Made by a program: the position numbers and the translations under genes
Assembly (NCBI RefSeq): GCF_003350375.1
Contig: NZ_QQAR01000001.1
Span: 62,001 to 126,000 of the forward strand
Direction of reading: 5' to 3'
Source: Flavobacterium sp. AG291
Lineage (GTDB): Bacteria; Bacteroidota; Bacteroidia; Flavobacteriales; Flavobacteriaceae
DNA length: 64,000 nucleotides
Shown: piece after piece, positions 42,238 through 52,874 of the stretch
Numbering within the stretch: the first letter of the stretch is position 1
How the letters are laid out: each line of letters starts with the position of its first letter
The notes under the pieces: model-generated
Databases searched by the model: none
Told to the model about the DNA's origin: nothing
Seen by the model: the letters and a program-made list of their open reading frames with translations, nothing else

Positions 42238-45168
42238 ATGTCTGAAGAAAGAGCAATAAGAATAAACAAAGTATTAAGGGAATTAAATATTTCGCTGGAC
42301 AGAGCCGTGGAATATCTTAAGGACAAAGGGCACGTGATTGAGTCGAGTCCTAATGCTAAGATATCCAATGAGGAATATAATGCCCTTTTCAATCAGTTTT
42401 CTGCCGATAAAGGTAAGAAGGCGGCTTCTCTTGAAGTAAGCGAAGAAAAACGCAAAGAGAAAGAAGCACTTCGTATCGAAAGAGAAAAAGAGATTGAGGA
42501 TAAAAGGAAGCAGGATGAAGAAAGGCAAAGACAGGAAGTGATCAAGGCGAGAGCTACACTATCCGGTCCGGTTGCTGTGGGCAAAATTGACCTTGGTACT
42601 AAAAAAGCAGAAACTTCTTCAGCCACTCCTGCAAAAGAGGAGCCTAAAGCACCAGTTGAGGAGCCTAAGGTACAACCTGAAGCGCCAAAAGTGGAAACTC
42701 CAAAAGAAGAAGCTCCGAAAGTGGAGGCTCCTAAAGCCGAGCCTGCTCCTGTAGCTGAAGTGAAAGAGGAGAAGCCGGCAGCGCCTGTTCAGAAACAAGA
42801 AGCTCCTGTAGCACCTAAAGAGGTTGTTGAGAAGCCTGCTGTTGCTGAAACAAAACCACAACCCCAGGTACAGGCACAAACTCCTCAGAGTGCGCCTGCA
42901 ACCCAGGAGGATGAAAAGATTAAAACGCAATACCAAAAATTAAGCGGTACTACTTTTACAGGGCAGACAATTGACCTTTCGCAGTTCAATAAGCCTAAGA
43001 AGAAAAAAGAGGACTTCAAGAAAGATGGTGGCAAACCGGGTACACCTGGTGCTAACCAGCAAGGTGGTGGTGCGAACCATGATAAGAAAAAAAGAAACAG
43101 GATTGCTCCTAAGCCGCAAGGACAGGGAGGTGGCCAGCAGGGTCAGGGTAATAATAATGGCCCAAGACCAGGCGGAACAGGACAAACTATCCGTCCGAAC
43201 AACCAACAAGGTGGTAATAAATTCGGTCAAAAGCGTCCGGCTATTGTTTCTAAGGTTGAGCCTACCGAAGAAGAGGTTAAAAACCAAATCCGTGAGACTC
43301 TTGAAAAACTTCAGGGTAAAGGAAATAAGTCAAAAGCGGCTAAATATAGAAGAGATAAGCGTGATAGCCACCGTCAGAAATCTGATGATGAGCAAAGAAT
43401 GCTTGAAGAAGGAAGCAAAGTACTTAAAGTTACAGAGTTTGTAACTGTAGGTGAGGTTGCAACCATGATGGATGTGCCAATTACTAAAGTGATTGGAGTA
43501 TGTATGTCGCTTGGAATCATGGTAACCATGAATCAGCGTCTTGACGCGGAGACTCTTAGTATTGTTGCTGATGAGTTTGGTTTTGAAGTAGAATTCATTA
43601 CTACGGATATTGAAGAGGCAATGGAGGTTATTGAGGATAAGGAAGAAGATCTTGTTCACAGGGCTCCTATTGTTACCGTAATGGGTCACGTTGACCATGG
43701 TAAAACGTCCCTTCTGGATTATATACGTAAAGAGAACGTAATTGCAGGTGAATCGGGTGGTATTACACAGCACATTGGTGCTTACGGTGTAACCCTTGAT
43801 AATGGCCAGAAAATTACATTCCTTGATACACCGGGTCACGAGGCGTTTACAGCGATGCGTGCACGTGGTGCTCAGGTTACCGATATTGCGATTATCGTGA
43901 TTGCGGCTGACGACGATATCATGCCTCAGACAAAAGAGGCGATCAACCACGCTCAGGCAGCTGGTGTTCCAATGATATTTGCAATCAATAAAATTGATAA
44001 GCCAACGGCGAATCCTGAAAAGATTAAAGAAAAACTTGCCGGTATGAACCTTCTTGTTGAAGACTGGGGTGGTAAATACCAATCACAGGATATTTCGGCA
44101 AAACAAGGTATAGGTGTTAAGGATCTACTTGAAAAAGTACTACTTGAGGCAGAGATATTAGATCTTAAAGCTAATCCGGATAAAGCCGCTGTTGGAGCTG
44201 TAGTGGAGGCTTTCCTTGATAAAGGTAGAGGGTATGTTTCTACAGTGCTTGTTCAGGGTGGTACACTAAGGGTAGGTGATTATGTTCTTGCCGGAAAAAA
44301 CCATGGTAAAATTAAAGCGATGCACGATGAGCGTGGTAACAATGTAAAAGTTGCCGGTCCGTCTACGCCAATATCAATACTGGGTCTTGACGGTGCGCCT
44401 ACTGCGGGTGATAAATTCAGTGTATACGAAGATGAGAAAGAGGCTAAGCAAATTGCTGCTAAACGTACTCAGCTTATCCGTGAGCAGTCTGCACGTACTA
44501 AGAAACATACTACGCTTGCAGAACTTGGAAGACGTATCGCTCTTGGTCAGTTCAAAGAACTTAATATTATCATCAAAGGAGACGTGGATGGTTCGGTTGA
44601 AGCTCTTGCAGACTCATTCTCTAAACTAAGTACTGAAGAGATCGAAATCAAGATTATTCACAAAGGTGTTGGAGCAATTACAGAATCTGACGTATTGCTG
44701 GCATCTGCTTCAGATGCGATCATTATCGGATTTAACGTTCGCCCTTCGGCAAGTGCGAGAACTCTTGCTGATAAAGAGGAAATCGATATCAGGAACTACT
44801 CTATCATCTATGATGCTATTGATGATCTTAAGGATGCCATGGAAGGTATGCTTTCTCCGGAACTTAAAGAAGAAGTTACAGGTACTGCTGAAATCCGTGA
44901 GACGTTCAAAATATCTAAAGTGGGTACTATTGCAGGATGTATGGTTACCGATGGTAAGATATTCAGAAGTTCTAAAATCAGACTTATCCGTGAAGGTGTG
45001 GTTATCTATACCGGAGAACTTACAACACTTAAACGTTTCAAAGATGACGTTAAGGAAGTTTCAAAAGGATATGACTGTGGTATGCAGATAAAGAATTACA
45101 ACGATATTCAGGAGTATGATGTTATCGAAGCTTACCAGGAAGTTGAAGTTAAGAAAAAGCTTAAGTAA
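42238..45168 (+). CDS. infB: translation initiation factor IF-2
   Basis: GTPase of 976 residues that delivers initiator tRNA to the 30S subunit. The first roughly 380 residues are low-complexity: K/E-rich, then Pro/Ala/Glu/Val repeats, then Gly/Gln/Asn-rich, with the short IF2_N motif [21 protein letters not shown] at the start. The G domain shows G1 GHVDHGKT (483-490), G3 DTPGHEAF (529-536) and G4 NKID (584-587). Domains II, III and IV follow. It is the last gene of the operon, followed by two terminators. Confidence 0.97.
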   Translation: MSEERAIRINKVLRELNISLDRAVEYLKDKGHVIESSPNAKISNEEYNALFNQFSADKGKKAASLEVSEEKRKEKEALRIEREKEIEDKRKQDEERQRQEVIKARATLSGPVAVGKIDLGTKKAETSSATPAKEEPKAPVEEPKVQPEAPKVETPKEEAPKVEAPKAEPAPVAEVKEEKPAAPVQKQEAPVAPKEVVEKPAVAETKPQPQVQAQTPQSAPATQEDEKIKTQYQKLSGTTFTGQTIDLSQFNKPKKKKEDFKKDGGKPGTPGANQQGGGANHDKKKRNRIAPKPQGQGGGQQGQGNNNGPRPGGTGQTIRPNNQQGGNKFGQKRPAIVSKVEPTEEEVKNQIRETLEKLQGKGNKSKAAKYRRDKRDSHRQKSDDEQRMLEEGSKVLKVTEFVTVGEVATMMDVPITKVIGVCMSLGIMVTMNQRLDAETLSIVADEFGFEVEFITTDIEEAMEVIEDKEEDLVHRAPIVTVMGHVDHGKTSLLDYIRKENVIAGESGGITQHIGAYGVTLDNGQKITFLDTPGHEAFTAMRARGAQVTDIAIIVIAADDDIMPQTKEAINHAQAAGVPMIFAINKIDKPTANPEKIKEKLAGMNLLVEDWGGKYQSQDISAKQGIGVKDLLEKVLLEAEILDLKANPDKAAVGAVVEAFLDKGRGYVSTVLVQGGTLRVGDYVLAGKNHGKIKAMHDERGNNVKVAGPSTPISILGLDGAPTAGDKFSVYEDEKEAKQIAAKRTQLIREQSARTKKHTTLAELGRRIALGQFKELNIIIKGDVDGSVEALADSFSKLSTEEIEIKIIHKGVGAITESDVLLASASDAIIIGFNVRPSASARTLADKEEIDIRNYSIIYDAIDDLKDAMEGMLSPELKEEVTGTAEIRETFKISKVGTIAGCMVTDGKIFRSSKIRLIREGVVIYTGELTTLKRFKDDVKEVSKGYDCGMQIKNYNDIQEYDVIEAYQEVEVKKKLK

Positions 45169-45188
45169 TTAGGTTTTTAGAATATAAA

Positions 45189-45217
45189 GCCCCGATTGTG
45201 AAAACAGTCGGGGTTTT
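45189..45217 (+). terminator. terminator after infB
   Basis: CCCCGATTGT / ACAGTCGGGG stem (one G-T pair) followed by TTTT. Confidence 0.8.
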
Positions 45218-45236
45218 AATTTTCTGTTACATGAAT

Positions 45237-45266
45237 AAAAAAAGCACGCATTTGCGTGCTTTTTTT
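45237..45266 (-). terminator. bidirectional terminator, mainly for the SPOR gene
   Basis: AAAAAAAGCACGCA / TGCGTGCTTTTTTT with a minimal loop, between the convergent infB and SPOR genes. Confidence 0.8.
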
Positions 45267-45279
45267 ATATGTTTCAAGT

Positions 45280-45669
45280 TTACTTGTTTGGTTTTATCAG
45301 CAATGCGTGAGGATATTTTTTCTTTATATCTACCATTGTTCTTTCGGCGTCTATTTTTGATTTAAAGTTACCAACCCATACTTTGTATGTTGGACTTTCA
45401 AAAACTATTGTGCCATCAATATTTTTGAAGTCTCTTTTGAAGTCAGAAAGCGCTTTTCTGGCTTTGTCATTGTCTCCGTAAAAAATCTGGACTTTATAGC
45501 GGTCATTTACAGTTATTGAAGGGTTTATTTTACGTTTTTCCTTTAATAGCTGTTCAAATCTGGTATCCTGATTCACAGAAACATTGCTCTCTTGAGCATG
45601 TGTGTTTATGCTCCAGAATGTGAGGAAAATTAGGCTGATGTAATAGGGTTTTAGTTTTAAAATTCTCAT
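45280..45669 (-). CDS. SPOR domain-containing secreted protein
   Basis: Protein of 129 residues with a signal peptide (YISLIFLTFWSINTHA-Q). The C-terminal 75 residues form a SPOR domain (YKVQIFYGDNDKARKALSDFKRDF ... YKVWVGNFKSKIDAERTMVDIKKKYP), which binds peptidoglycan stripped of stem peptides at division sites. It probably acts in the periplasm in cell-wall or division processes. It is divergent from the actA promoter, with 212 bases between the starts. Confidence 0.9.
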   Translation of the reverse strand: MRILKLKPYYISLIFLTFWSINTHAQESNVSVNQDTRFEQLLKEKRKINPSITVNDRYKVQIFYGDNDKARKALSDFKRDFKNIDGTIVFESPTYKVWVGNFKSKIDAERTMVDIKKKYPHALLIKPNK

Positions 45670-45770
45670 AATGAACTGTATTTAACGCAAAAGTACAACA
45701 TATTATTTTACGGGGAAAGGCGGTATTTATTTAGAATCTTTATAAATTAACCATTAAGATTTATTTAAGG

Positions 45771-45800
45771 TTTGAGAATAATACATAAGTCGTATTTTTG
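45771..45800 (+). promoter_or_regulatory. promoter of the act-cox operon
   Basis: TTTG (45771-45774), 18 bases, TATTTTTG (45793-45800). It gives a leader of about 75 bases before the actA ATG at 45882. Confidence 0.75.
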
Positions 45801-45881
45801 TGGGAGTTTTTAAAAAAGCATAGTGTTTCTAAGCTTGGGCTTAAAAAACTATACCAATTTAAGTCGATAATCATTTTTAAT

Positions 45882-47222
45882 ATGAAAAAAGTGGGTAACC
45901 ATACTTCGTTTTCAAGAATTTTATTGTTCTGTCTGGCGTTCTCGCTATCATTTTCCATTACGTCTTATGCACAGGATGCTGCGGCACCTGCAGCAGCTCC
46001 AGCGGCCGATGCGGCTGCAGCGGCACCTGCTGAAGGAGCTGGTGATCCTGTAAAAGGTAAAGAGTTGTTTAATACTCTTTGTGCTGCATGTCACAAACTT
46101 GATGCCAAGTCTACAGGGCCTGCATTGAGGGGTGTTGCGGACAAGCATGATCGTGCGTGGATCTACAAGTGGGTAGCGAACAGTAGTGCAATGATAAAAG
46201 CAGGTGATCCTGCTGCAGTTAAGCTTTTTGCTGAAAATAACAATGCTGTCATGACTGCTTTCCCGCAGTTGTCTACCGGGGATATTGATAATATCCTTGC
46301 GTATACCTCGCTTCCAATTGAGAAACCTGCTGGTGGTGCTGTTGCTTCTGTTGGCGGAGGTGCTTCTCAGGATGGTGGGATGTCTAACAATTTAGTGCTT
46401 GGTTTGCTTGTGCTTGTGCTTGCGGTTCTTATCGTAATGCTTGTTATGGTGACTAAAACGCTTAAGAAAGTAGCGGAGGTAAAAGGTTTAGAGCTTCCTG
46501 AAACTTCTTCAGTTTCTTTTTGGAAAGCTTATGCTAAAAACCAGTTCCTTGTATTGGTTACGGTTATTCTTCTTATGTTGGCTTCGTCATACTTCCTGTA
46601 TGGTTATTTAATGCAGGTTGGTGTTGATAAAGATTATCAGCCAATCCAGCCAATCCACTTCTCGCATAAAATTCACGCTGGTGATAATGGTATTGATTGT
46701 AAGTACTGTCACTCTTCTGCAAGGGTGAGTAAGACTTCTGGTATACCGTCACTTAATGTGTGTATGAACTGTCATAAAAATATTTCTGAATTCCAGGGAG
46801 ATAAAGATTCTACTTATGTTGAGCATTCAAAAGAGTTCTACTCTGGTGAAATTAAAAAATTATACGATGCTGTTGGTTGGGATGCTACAGCTCAAAAATA
46901 TACCGGAAAACAAAAGCCAGTTAAATGGGTGAGAATTCATAATCTTCCGGATTTCGTTTACTTCAACCACTCACAGCACGTTTCTGTTGCAGGTGTTGAG
47001 TGTCAGACTTGTCACGGTCCTGTTGAGACTTTTGAAGTTATGAAGCAGCATTCTCCATTAACAATGGGCTGGTGTATTAACTGTCACCGTGAGACGGATG
47101 TTAAGGTCGAAGGTAACGACTACTACAAGAAAATCCACGACGAGCTTGCCAAAAAATATGGCGTAGTTAAGCTTACTGCTGCAAACATGGGTGGTACTGA
47201 GTGTGGTAAATGTCACTATTAA
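45882..47222 (+). CDS. actA: alternative complex III subunit A, hexaheme cytochrome c with fused monoheme domain
   Basis: Protein of about 446 residues. A signal peptide ends at ITSYAQ, followed by an Ala/Pro linker. A monoheme cytochrome c domain has CAACH at residue 67. Two membrane segments follow (about 170-195 and 225-250). The pentaheme ActA domain has CKYCH 273, CMNCH 294, CQTCH 374, CINCH 398 and CGKCH 441. ActA transfers electrons within the quinol:acceptor oxidoreductase ACIII. The usual ActA is described as pentaheme, so the N-terminal haem domain is an addition. I start at the ATG at 45882 (MKKVGNHT). First gene of actABCDEF-coxBA. Confidence 0.9.
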   Translation: MKKVGNHTSFSRILLFCLAFSLSFSITSYAQDAAAPAAAPAADAAAAAPAEGAGDPVKGKELFNTLCAACHKLDAKSTGPALRGVADKHDRAWIYKWVANSSAMIKAGDPAAVKLFAENNNAVMTAFPQLSTGDIDNILAYTSLPIEKPAGGAVASVGGGASQDGGMSNNLVLGLLVLVLAVLIVMLVMVTKTLKKVAEVKGLELPETSSVSFWKAYAKNQFLVLVTVILLMLASSYFLYGYLMQVGVDKDYQPIQPIHFSHKIHAGDNGIDCKYCHSSARVSKTSGIPSLNVCMNCHKNISEFQGDKDSTYVEHSKEFYSGEIKKLYDAVGWDATAQKYTGKQKPVKWVRIHNLPDFVYFNHSQHVSVAGVECQTCHGPVETFEVMKQHSPLTMGWCINCHRETDVKVEGNDYYKKIHDELAKKYGVVKLTAANMGGTECGKCHY

Positions 47223-47255
47223 TCAATTTTTAAGAAGCTAATATCTATATACAAC

Positions 47256-50200
47256 ATGGCATCAAACAAAAAATACTGGCAAAGTGTTGAGGAGCTAAAT
47301 GAAAATAGCTCTATTGTTGAGACGCTAAGAAACAATGAGTTTGTTGAGGAAATTCCTACGGATGAATTTCTTGGTGACAAGGAAGCCCTTGAATCTTCAT
47401 CAACAAGCCGTCGTGACTTTTTGAAATATGTTGGGTTCAGTACAGCGGCTGCATCGTTAGCTGCTTGTGAGGGCCCGGTTATCAAGTCTATTCCTTACGT
47501 AGTTCAGCCGGAAGAAATCATCCCGGGAGTTGCTGATTATTATGCAACAACAATGAATGATGGTTTTGATTTCGCTAATATATTAATCAAGACGCGTGAA
47601 GGCCGTCCTATTAAAGTGGAGAATAATGTGCTTGCGGGTGCTAAGTTTTCTGCTAACGCAAGGGTTCATGCTTCTGTGCTGTCTTTATATGACAGTATGC
47701 GTCTTAAGCAGCCGGTGATTGCGGGTAAGCCTGCTTCGTGGGAAGAAGTAAATGCTAAAGTTAAAGCTGGTCTTGCTTCTGCCGGAGCTGGTCAGGTTGT
47801 AGTTCTTACAGGTACTACTGCTAGTCCTTCAACAGATAAGCTTATTGCTGAATTTGGTGCTAAATATCCAGGATTCAAACACGTTGTTTATGATGCGGTT
47901 TCGTCATCTGAGGCATTGGATGCGTTTCAGGCTGTATATGGTGACAGGGCTCTTGCTGATTATGACTTTGGTAAAGCTGATGTTATCCTTTCAGTAGGCG
48001 CTGATTTCCTTGGCGACTGGCAAGGTGGCGGATTTGATAAAGGTTATGCAGCTGGACGTGTTCCTAAGCAAGGAAAAATGTCTAAGCATATCCAAATCGA
48101 GGCTAATATGTCGCTTTCAGGTGCTAGCGCTGACAAACGTATTCCATTGACAGTTACTGAGCAGAAATATGCTCTTGTTGCTATATACAATGCTATTACA
48201 GGTGCTGGAGTTTCTGTTCCAGCAATTGCAAACAAGGCTTATGCTGAAGCTGTTGCTAAAGCAGCACAACAGGTTAAAGCTGCCGGATCGGCAGGTGTTG
48301 TTGTGACAGGTCTTGATGATGTAAATGCTCAACTACTTGTTATTGCTATCAATAACGCACTTCAGTCTGCTGCATTTAACCCTGCGGGAGCTCGTCTTGT
48401 TCGTAAAGGTAATGCTAAAGCGGTTGCTCAGCTTGTTGCTGATATGAAGGCGGGTAGCGTTCATACATTAATTATGAACGGTGTTAACCCGGTTTATACA
48501 CTTCCAAACAGTGCTGACTTCGTTGAAGGTCTTAAAAAAGTAAAACTTTCAGTTTCTTTCTCTCTTAAAGAAGATGAAACTGCTTCTATCACTACAATAG
48601 CTGCTGCTGCACCTCATTATCTTGAGTCTTGGGGGGATGTTAGCGTTGCTAAGGGATATTATGCTGTAACTCAGCCTACGATTCGTCCGTTATTTAATAC
48701 AAAACAATTCCAGGATGCATTACTTGCTTGGTCAGGTAACGCTCAGGACTATTATACTTACCTTAAAGCTTCTGCTGTTGCTACAGGTAAAACTTGGAAC
48801 CAACTTGTTCATGATGGTGTAGCGATATCTGAAGTTGCTCCGGTTTCTGCTGGTGCTGCTGATTTCGCTGGTGCAGCTGCTAATCTTGCTGCTTCGAAAG
48901 CATCAGGGAAATTAGAGCTTGTGCTTTATACTAAAACAGGTATGGGTGATGGCCAGCAGGCTAACAACCCTTGGTTGCAAGAATTCCCGGATCCAATTAC
49001 AAGAGTGTCTTGGGATAACTACGTAACTGTTGCTAAAGCCGATGCTGAAAAGCTTGGACTTGAGAACTGGAACGTTGCCAATGGTGGTCTTAACGGTAGC
49101 TATGTTTCTATCGATGTTAACGGTAAGAAACTTGAAAACGTACCGGTAATCATCCAGCCAGGCCAGGCTGTAGGTACTATAGGTCTTGCTTTAGGTTACG
49201 GCCGTAAAGAAGGCATGAAAAAAGAAATGACTGTAGGTGTTAACGCTTACACGTTATATAATGGCCTTAACTCATTCCAGTCAGCTACGTTGACTAAAGA
49301 AGCCGGAGAGCATGAGTTTGCTTGTGTTCAGCTTCAAAAAACTCTAATGGGTAGAGGAGATATCGTTAAAGAAACAACACTTAAAGATTTCAATGAGAAG
49401 GATGCTTCTGAATGGAATATAATGCCGGTTGTGTCTTACGATCACAAAGAGGTTCCTGCTGCTTCAATCGACCTTTGGGAGTCGTTTGACAGAACTACAG
49501 GTCACCACTTTAATCTTTCAATCGATCTTAATGCCTGTACAGGTTGTGGTGCTTGTGTTATCGCATGTCACGCAGAAAACAACGTTCCTGTAGTTGGTAA
49601 ATCAGAAATAAGAAGAAGCCGTGATATGCACTGGTTACGTATCGATAGATACTATTCTCACGAAGAGACTTTTGCAGGTGACGTAACGCTTAAAGAGGGA
49701 ACTTCAGGTTTGATGAATTCTATCAGCACTTTTAATGCGATGGAAGATCCTTCAGAAAACCCTCAGGTTGTATTCCAGCCGGTAATGTGTCAGCACTGTA
49801 ATCACGCTCCATGTGAGACTGTATGTCCGGTTGCTGCTACATCACACGGTCGTCAGGGACAAAACCACATGGCTTATAACCGTTGTGTTGGTACTCGTTA
49901 CTGTGCAAACAACTGTCCTTATAAAGTACGTCGTTTCAACTGGTTCCTGTACAACAAGAACAGTGAGTTTGATTACCACATGAATGATGATCTTGGTCGT
50001 ATGGTTCTTAACCCGGATGTAAACGTTCGTTCAAGAGGTGTAATGGAAAAATGTTCTTTCTGTATTCAAATGACACAGGCTACTATACTAAAAGCTAAGC
50101 GTGAAGGTCGTACGGTAAACAAAGATGAATTCCAGTCAGCTTGTTCAGAGGCTTGTAGCAGTGGTGCAATGGTATTTGGTGATGTAAATTCGAAAGAAGA

Positions 50201-50303
50201 TCCAATCGTTGCTCTTAAAGAGGATGATAGAGCTTACCACCTACTTAGCCAGATAGGAACACAGCCAAATGTATTCTATCATGTTAAAGTTAGAAATACA
50301 TAA
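47256..50303 (+). CDS. actB: alternative complex III subunit B (molybdopterin-like and Fe-S fusion)
   Basis: Protein of 1015 residues. A Tat signal (SRRDFLKYVGFSTAAASLAAC) places it outside the membrane, with a possible lipobox Cys. Residues about 90-700 resemble a molybdopterin oxidoreductase large subunit that in ACIII carries no cofactor. The C-terminal ferredoxin-like part binds Fe-S clusters through CTGCGACVIAC, CQHCNHAPCETVCP, CVGTRYCANNCPYKVRR and CSFCIQM...CSEACSSG. It is 33 bases after actA. Confidence 0.92.
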   Translation: MASNKKYWQSVEELNENSSIVETLRNNEFVEEIPTDEFLGDKEALESSSTSRRDFLKYVGFSTAAASLAACEGPVIKSIPYVVQPEEIIPGVADYYATTMNDGFDFANILIKTREGRPIKVENNVLAGAKFSANARVHASVLSLYDSMRLKQPVIAGKPASWEEVNAKVKAGLASAGAGQVVVLTGTTASPSTDKLIAEFGAKYPGFKHVVYDAVSSSEALDAFQAVYGDRALADYDFGKADVILSVGADFLGDWQGGGFDKGYAAGRVPKQGKMSKHIQIEANMSLSGASADKRIPLTVTEQKYALVAIYNAITGAGVSVPAIANKAYAEAVAKAAQQVKAAGSAGVVVTGLDDVNAQLLVIAINNALQSAAFNPAGARLVRKGNAKAVAQLVADMKAGSVHTLIMNGVNPVYTLPNSADFVEGLKKVKLSVSFSLKEDETASITTIAAAAPHYLESWGDVSVAKGYYAVTQPTIRPLFNTKQFQDALLAWSGNAQDYYTYLKASAVATGKTWNQLVHDGVAISEVAPVSAGAADFAGAAANLAASKASGKLELVLYTKTGMGDGQQANNPWLQEFPDPITRVSWDNYVTVAKADAEKLGLENWNVANGGLNGSYVSIDVNGKKLENVPVIIQPGQAVGTIGLALGYGRKEGMKKEMTVGVNAYTLYNGLNSFQSATLTKEAGEHEFACVQLQKTLMGRGDIVKETTLKDFNEKDASEWNIMPVVSYDHKEVPAASIDLWESFDRTTGHHFNLSIDLNACTGCGACVIACHAENNVPVVGKSEIRRSRDMHWLRIDRYYSHEETFAGDVTLKEGTSGLMNSISTFNAMEDPSENPQVVFQPVMCQHCNHAPCETVCPVAATSHGRQGQNHMAYNRCVGTRYCANNCPYKVRRFNWFLYNKNSEFDYHMNDDLGRMVLNPDVNVRSRGVMEKCSFCIQMTQATILKAKREGRTVNKDEFQSACSEACSSGAMVFGDVNSKEDPIVALKEDDRAYHLLSQIGTQPNVFYHVKVRNT

Positions 50304-50340
50304 TAAGAAGTAATATTAATAAGAAACACTATAAAGGATT

Positions 50341-51765
50341 ATGTCGTCTCATTACGAAGCACCCATTAGAAAACCTTTAATTATAGGTGACAAAAATTAC
50401 CATGATGTTACCGTTGATGTTGCTGCGCCTGTTGAAGGAAGAGCAAATAAACAATGGTGGATCGCATTTTCAATTGCACTTGCTGCATTCCTTTGGGGAG
50501 TTGCGTGTGTAAGTTATACAGTTGGAACTGGTATCGGTACATGGGGTTCAAATAAAACAATTGGCTGGGCCTGGGATATCACCAACTTCGTTTGGTGGGT
50601 AGGTATCGGTCACGCAGGAACTCTTATCTCTGCGGTACTATTATTATTCCGTCAAAAATGGAGAATGGCGATTAACCGTTCTGCAGAAGCGATGACGATC
50701 TTCTCGGTAATTCAGGCGGCAATGTTCCCTGTATTCCACATGGGGCGTCCGTGGTTAGCTTACTGGGTAATGCCAATCCCGAACCAGTTTGGTTCACTTT
50801 GGGTAAACTTTAACTCACCACTACTTTGGGACGTATTTGCGATCTCTACGTACCTTTCGGTATCATTAGTATTCTGGTGGACAGGTCTACTTCCTGACTT
50901 TGCAATGCTTCGTGATAGAGCAATTACTCCTTTCACTAAAAAAGTATATTCTATACTAAGTTTCGGTTGGAGCGGTAGAGCAAAAGACTGGCAACGTTTT
51001 GAAGAGGTTTCTCTTGTACTTGCAGGTCTTGCAACGCCACTTGTACTTTCTGTACACACTATCGTATCCTTCGACTTTGCTACTTCAGTTATCCCTGGAT
51101 GGCATACAACTATCCTTCCGCCATACTTCGTTGCGGGAGCTATCTTCTCAGGATTTGCAATGGTAAACACCCTTCTTATCATCATGAGAAAACTTTCTAA
51201 CCTTGAAGCATATATTACTATACAACATATCGAGTTGATGAACATCATCATCATGATTACAGGTTCAATCGTTGGTATAGCATATATCACTGAGCTTTTC
51301 GTAGCATGGTATTCTGGTGTTGAATATGAGCAATATGCTTTCCTTAACAGGGCAACTGGTCCTTATTGGTGGTCTTATGCTCTGATGATGACTTGTAACG
51401 TTATCTCTCCGCAGGTTATGTGGTTTAAAAAGATCAGAACAAGCATCTACGTTTCTTTCGTAATTTCAATCGTGGTAAACATAGGTATGTGGTTTGAGCG
51501 TTTCGTAATTATCGTTACTTCACTTCACAGAGATTACCTTCCATCTTCTTGGACAATGTTCCAGCCTACTTTTGTAGATGCAGGTTTTTTCATCGGTACA
51601 ATTGGTTTCTTCTTCGTATTATTCCTTCTTTATTCAAGAAGCTTCCCTGTAATTGCGCAGGCAGAGGTTAAATCAATCATGAAGACGTCAAGCGAAACTT
51701 ACAAAAAGTTAAGAGAGCAGGGTGGTCACGATAATCATTCACATTCAGAAAATAATCATCACTAA
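50341..51765 (+). CDS. actC: alternative complex III subunit C, NrfD/PsrC-like
   Basis: Polytopic membrane protein of 474 residues with about ten membrane segments and the NrfD/PsrC pattern (NFVWWVGIGHAGTLISAVLLLF, FPVFHMGRPWLAYW). It forms the quinol-binding and possibly proton-translocating part of ACIII. A cytoplasmic N-terminus and a His-rich tail (GGHDNHSHSENNHH) are present. It lies 37 bases after actB and 4 bases before actD. Confidence 0.93.
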   Translation: MSSHYEAPIRKPLIIGDKNYHDVTVDVAAPVEGRANKQWWIAFSIALAAFLWGVACVSYTVGTGIGTWGSNKTIGWAWDITNFVWWVGIGHAGTLISAVLLLFRQKWRMAINRSAEAMTIFSVIQAAMFPVFHMGRPWLAYWVMPIPNQFGSLWVNFNSPLLWDVFAISTYLSVSLVFWWTGLLPDFAMLRDRAITPFTKKVYSILSFGWSGRAKDWQRFEEVSLVLAGLATPLVLSVHTIVSFDFATSVIPGWHTTILPPYFVAGAIFSGFAMVNTLLIIMRKLSNLEAYITIQHIELMNIIIMITGSIVGIAYITELFVAWYSGVEYEQYAFLNRATGPYWWSYALMMTCNVISPQVMWFKKIRTSIYVSFVISIVVNIGMWFERFVIIVTSLHRDYLPSSWTMFQPTFVDAGFFIGTIGFFFVLFLLYSRSFPVIAQAEVKSIMKTSSETYKKLREQGGHDNHSHSENNHH

Positions 51766-51769
51766 GATC

Positions 51770-52294
51770 ATGAGTAATAAAGTTATACACGTATTGTACA
51801 ATGATGATGATATCCTAATGGATGCAGTTAAAAAAACTCGCGCTGCTCATCATCACATTGAAGAAGTTTATACGCCTTTCCCGGTTCACGGCCTAGACAA
51901 AGCAATGGGTCTTGCTACAACCAGAATCGCTATTTGCTCATTCTTATATGGTTTAGTAGGTTTGTCAGTTGCTACGGCTATGATGAATTTCATCATGATT
52001 CAAGACTGGCCTCAGGATATCGGTGGTAAGCCAAGCTTTAGCTATATTCAGAACATGCCTGCATTTGTTCCTGTAATGTTTGAGATGACAGTATTTTTTG
52101 CAGCTCACTTAATGGTTATCACTTTTTATATGAGAAGTAAATTATGGCCATTTAAAAGCGCTGAAAACCCGGATGTAAGAACAACAGATGACCATTTCCT
52201 TATGGAAGTTGCTGTTCACGGGGATGAGAACCAACTTGTTTCGTTCTTTGAGAACACAGGTGCTGTGGAAGTAAAAGTAATTGAAAAGCATTAA
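51770..52294 (+). CDS. actD: alternative complex III subunit D (DUF3341)
   Basis: Protein of about 174 residues. A cytoplasmic N-terminal domain (MSNKVIHVLYNDDDILMDAVKKTR) precedes two membrane segments (TRIAICSFLYGLVGLSVATAMMNF and PVMFEMTVFFAAHLMVITFYM). This is the DUF3341 layout of ActD. I start at the ATG at 51770, since a longer frame reads through the end of actC. It lies 4 bases after actC. Confidence 0.93.
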   Translation: MSNKVIHVLYNDDDILMDAVKKTRAAHHHIEEVYTPFPVHGLDKAMGLATTRIAICSFLYGLVGLSVATAMMNFIMIQDWPQDIGGKPSFSYIQNMPAFVPVMFEMTVFFAAHLMVITFYMRSKLWPFKSAENPDVRTTDDHFLMEVAVHGDENQLVSFFENTGAVEVKVIEKH

Positions 52295-52302
52295 GAAGAA
52301 GT

Positions 52303-52848
52303 ATGAAAGCGTTATCTAAAATAGCATTACTGGCAGTAGCATCAGCTTCGCTGACTGCCTGCTTCAATAAATCAGAGCCTAATTACCAGTACATGCCAAA
52401 TATGTATGAGCCAGTTCCTTATGAAACTTATCAGGAATCAGCTGCATTTCCTGGCGGTAAAGAAGGTCAGCTTCCTGCCAAAGGATCTATTCCAAGGGGT
52501 TTTACACCTTATGAATATGAAAATTCTACAGAAGGTTTAGAACTTGCAAAAGCAAATTTGAAATCTCCTCTTGCTCCTGAAGCTATCGACCTTGAGAGAG
52601 GTAAACAGCTTTTCACTATCTATTGTGCAATCTGTCACGGTGATAAAGGAGACGGAAAAGGAAACCTGGTTAAAAGGGAAAAATTCCTTGGGGTGCCTAA
52701 CTATAAAGACAGAGCTGTTACAGAAGGAAGTATATTCCATGTAATAACTTACGGATTAAACTCGATGGGCTCTCACGCTAACCAGCTTTCTCAGGAAGAG
52801 CGTTGGCAGGTTACTCACTACGTGATGAAACTTAGGAGTGAATTATAA
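52303..52848 (+). CDS. actE: alternative complex III subunit E, monoheme cytochrome c lipoprotein
   Basis: Lipoprotein of 181 residues. The signal peptide ends in lipobox LTAC (Cys20), so it is tethered to the membrane. A single CAICH at residue 108 binds one c haem, with an axial methionine probably in LNSMGSHANQL. It carries electrons from ActA toward the oxidase. It lies 8 bases after actD. Confidence 0.93.
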   Translation: MKALSKIALLAVASASLTACFNKSEPNYQYMPNMYEPVPYETYQESAAFPGGKEGQLPAKGSIPRGFTPYEYENSTEGLELAKANLKSPLAPEAIDLERGKQLFTIYCAICHGDKGDGKGNLVKREKFLGVPNYKDRAVTEGSIFHVITYGLNSMGSHANQLSQEERWQVTHYVMKLRSEL

Positions 52849-52874
52849 TTGTAGAACACTGAAAGCATAAATAT

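Noticed and set aside
42571..43300. Repeats in the first third of infB suspected as a mobile or tandem repeat
   Set aside because: Pro/Ala/Glu/Val and Gly/Gln low-complexity linkers are usual in IF2 N-termini of this group.
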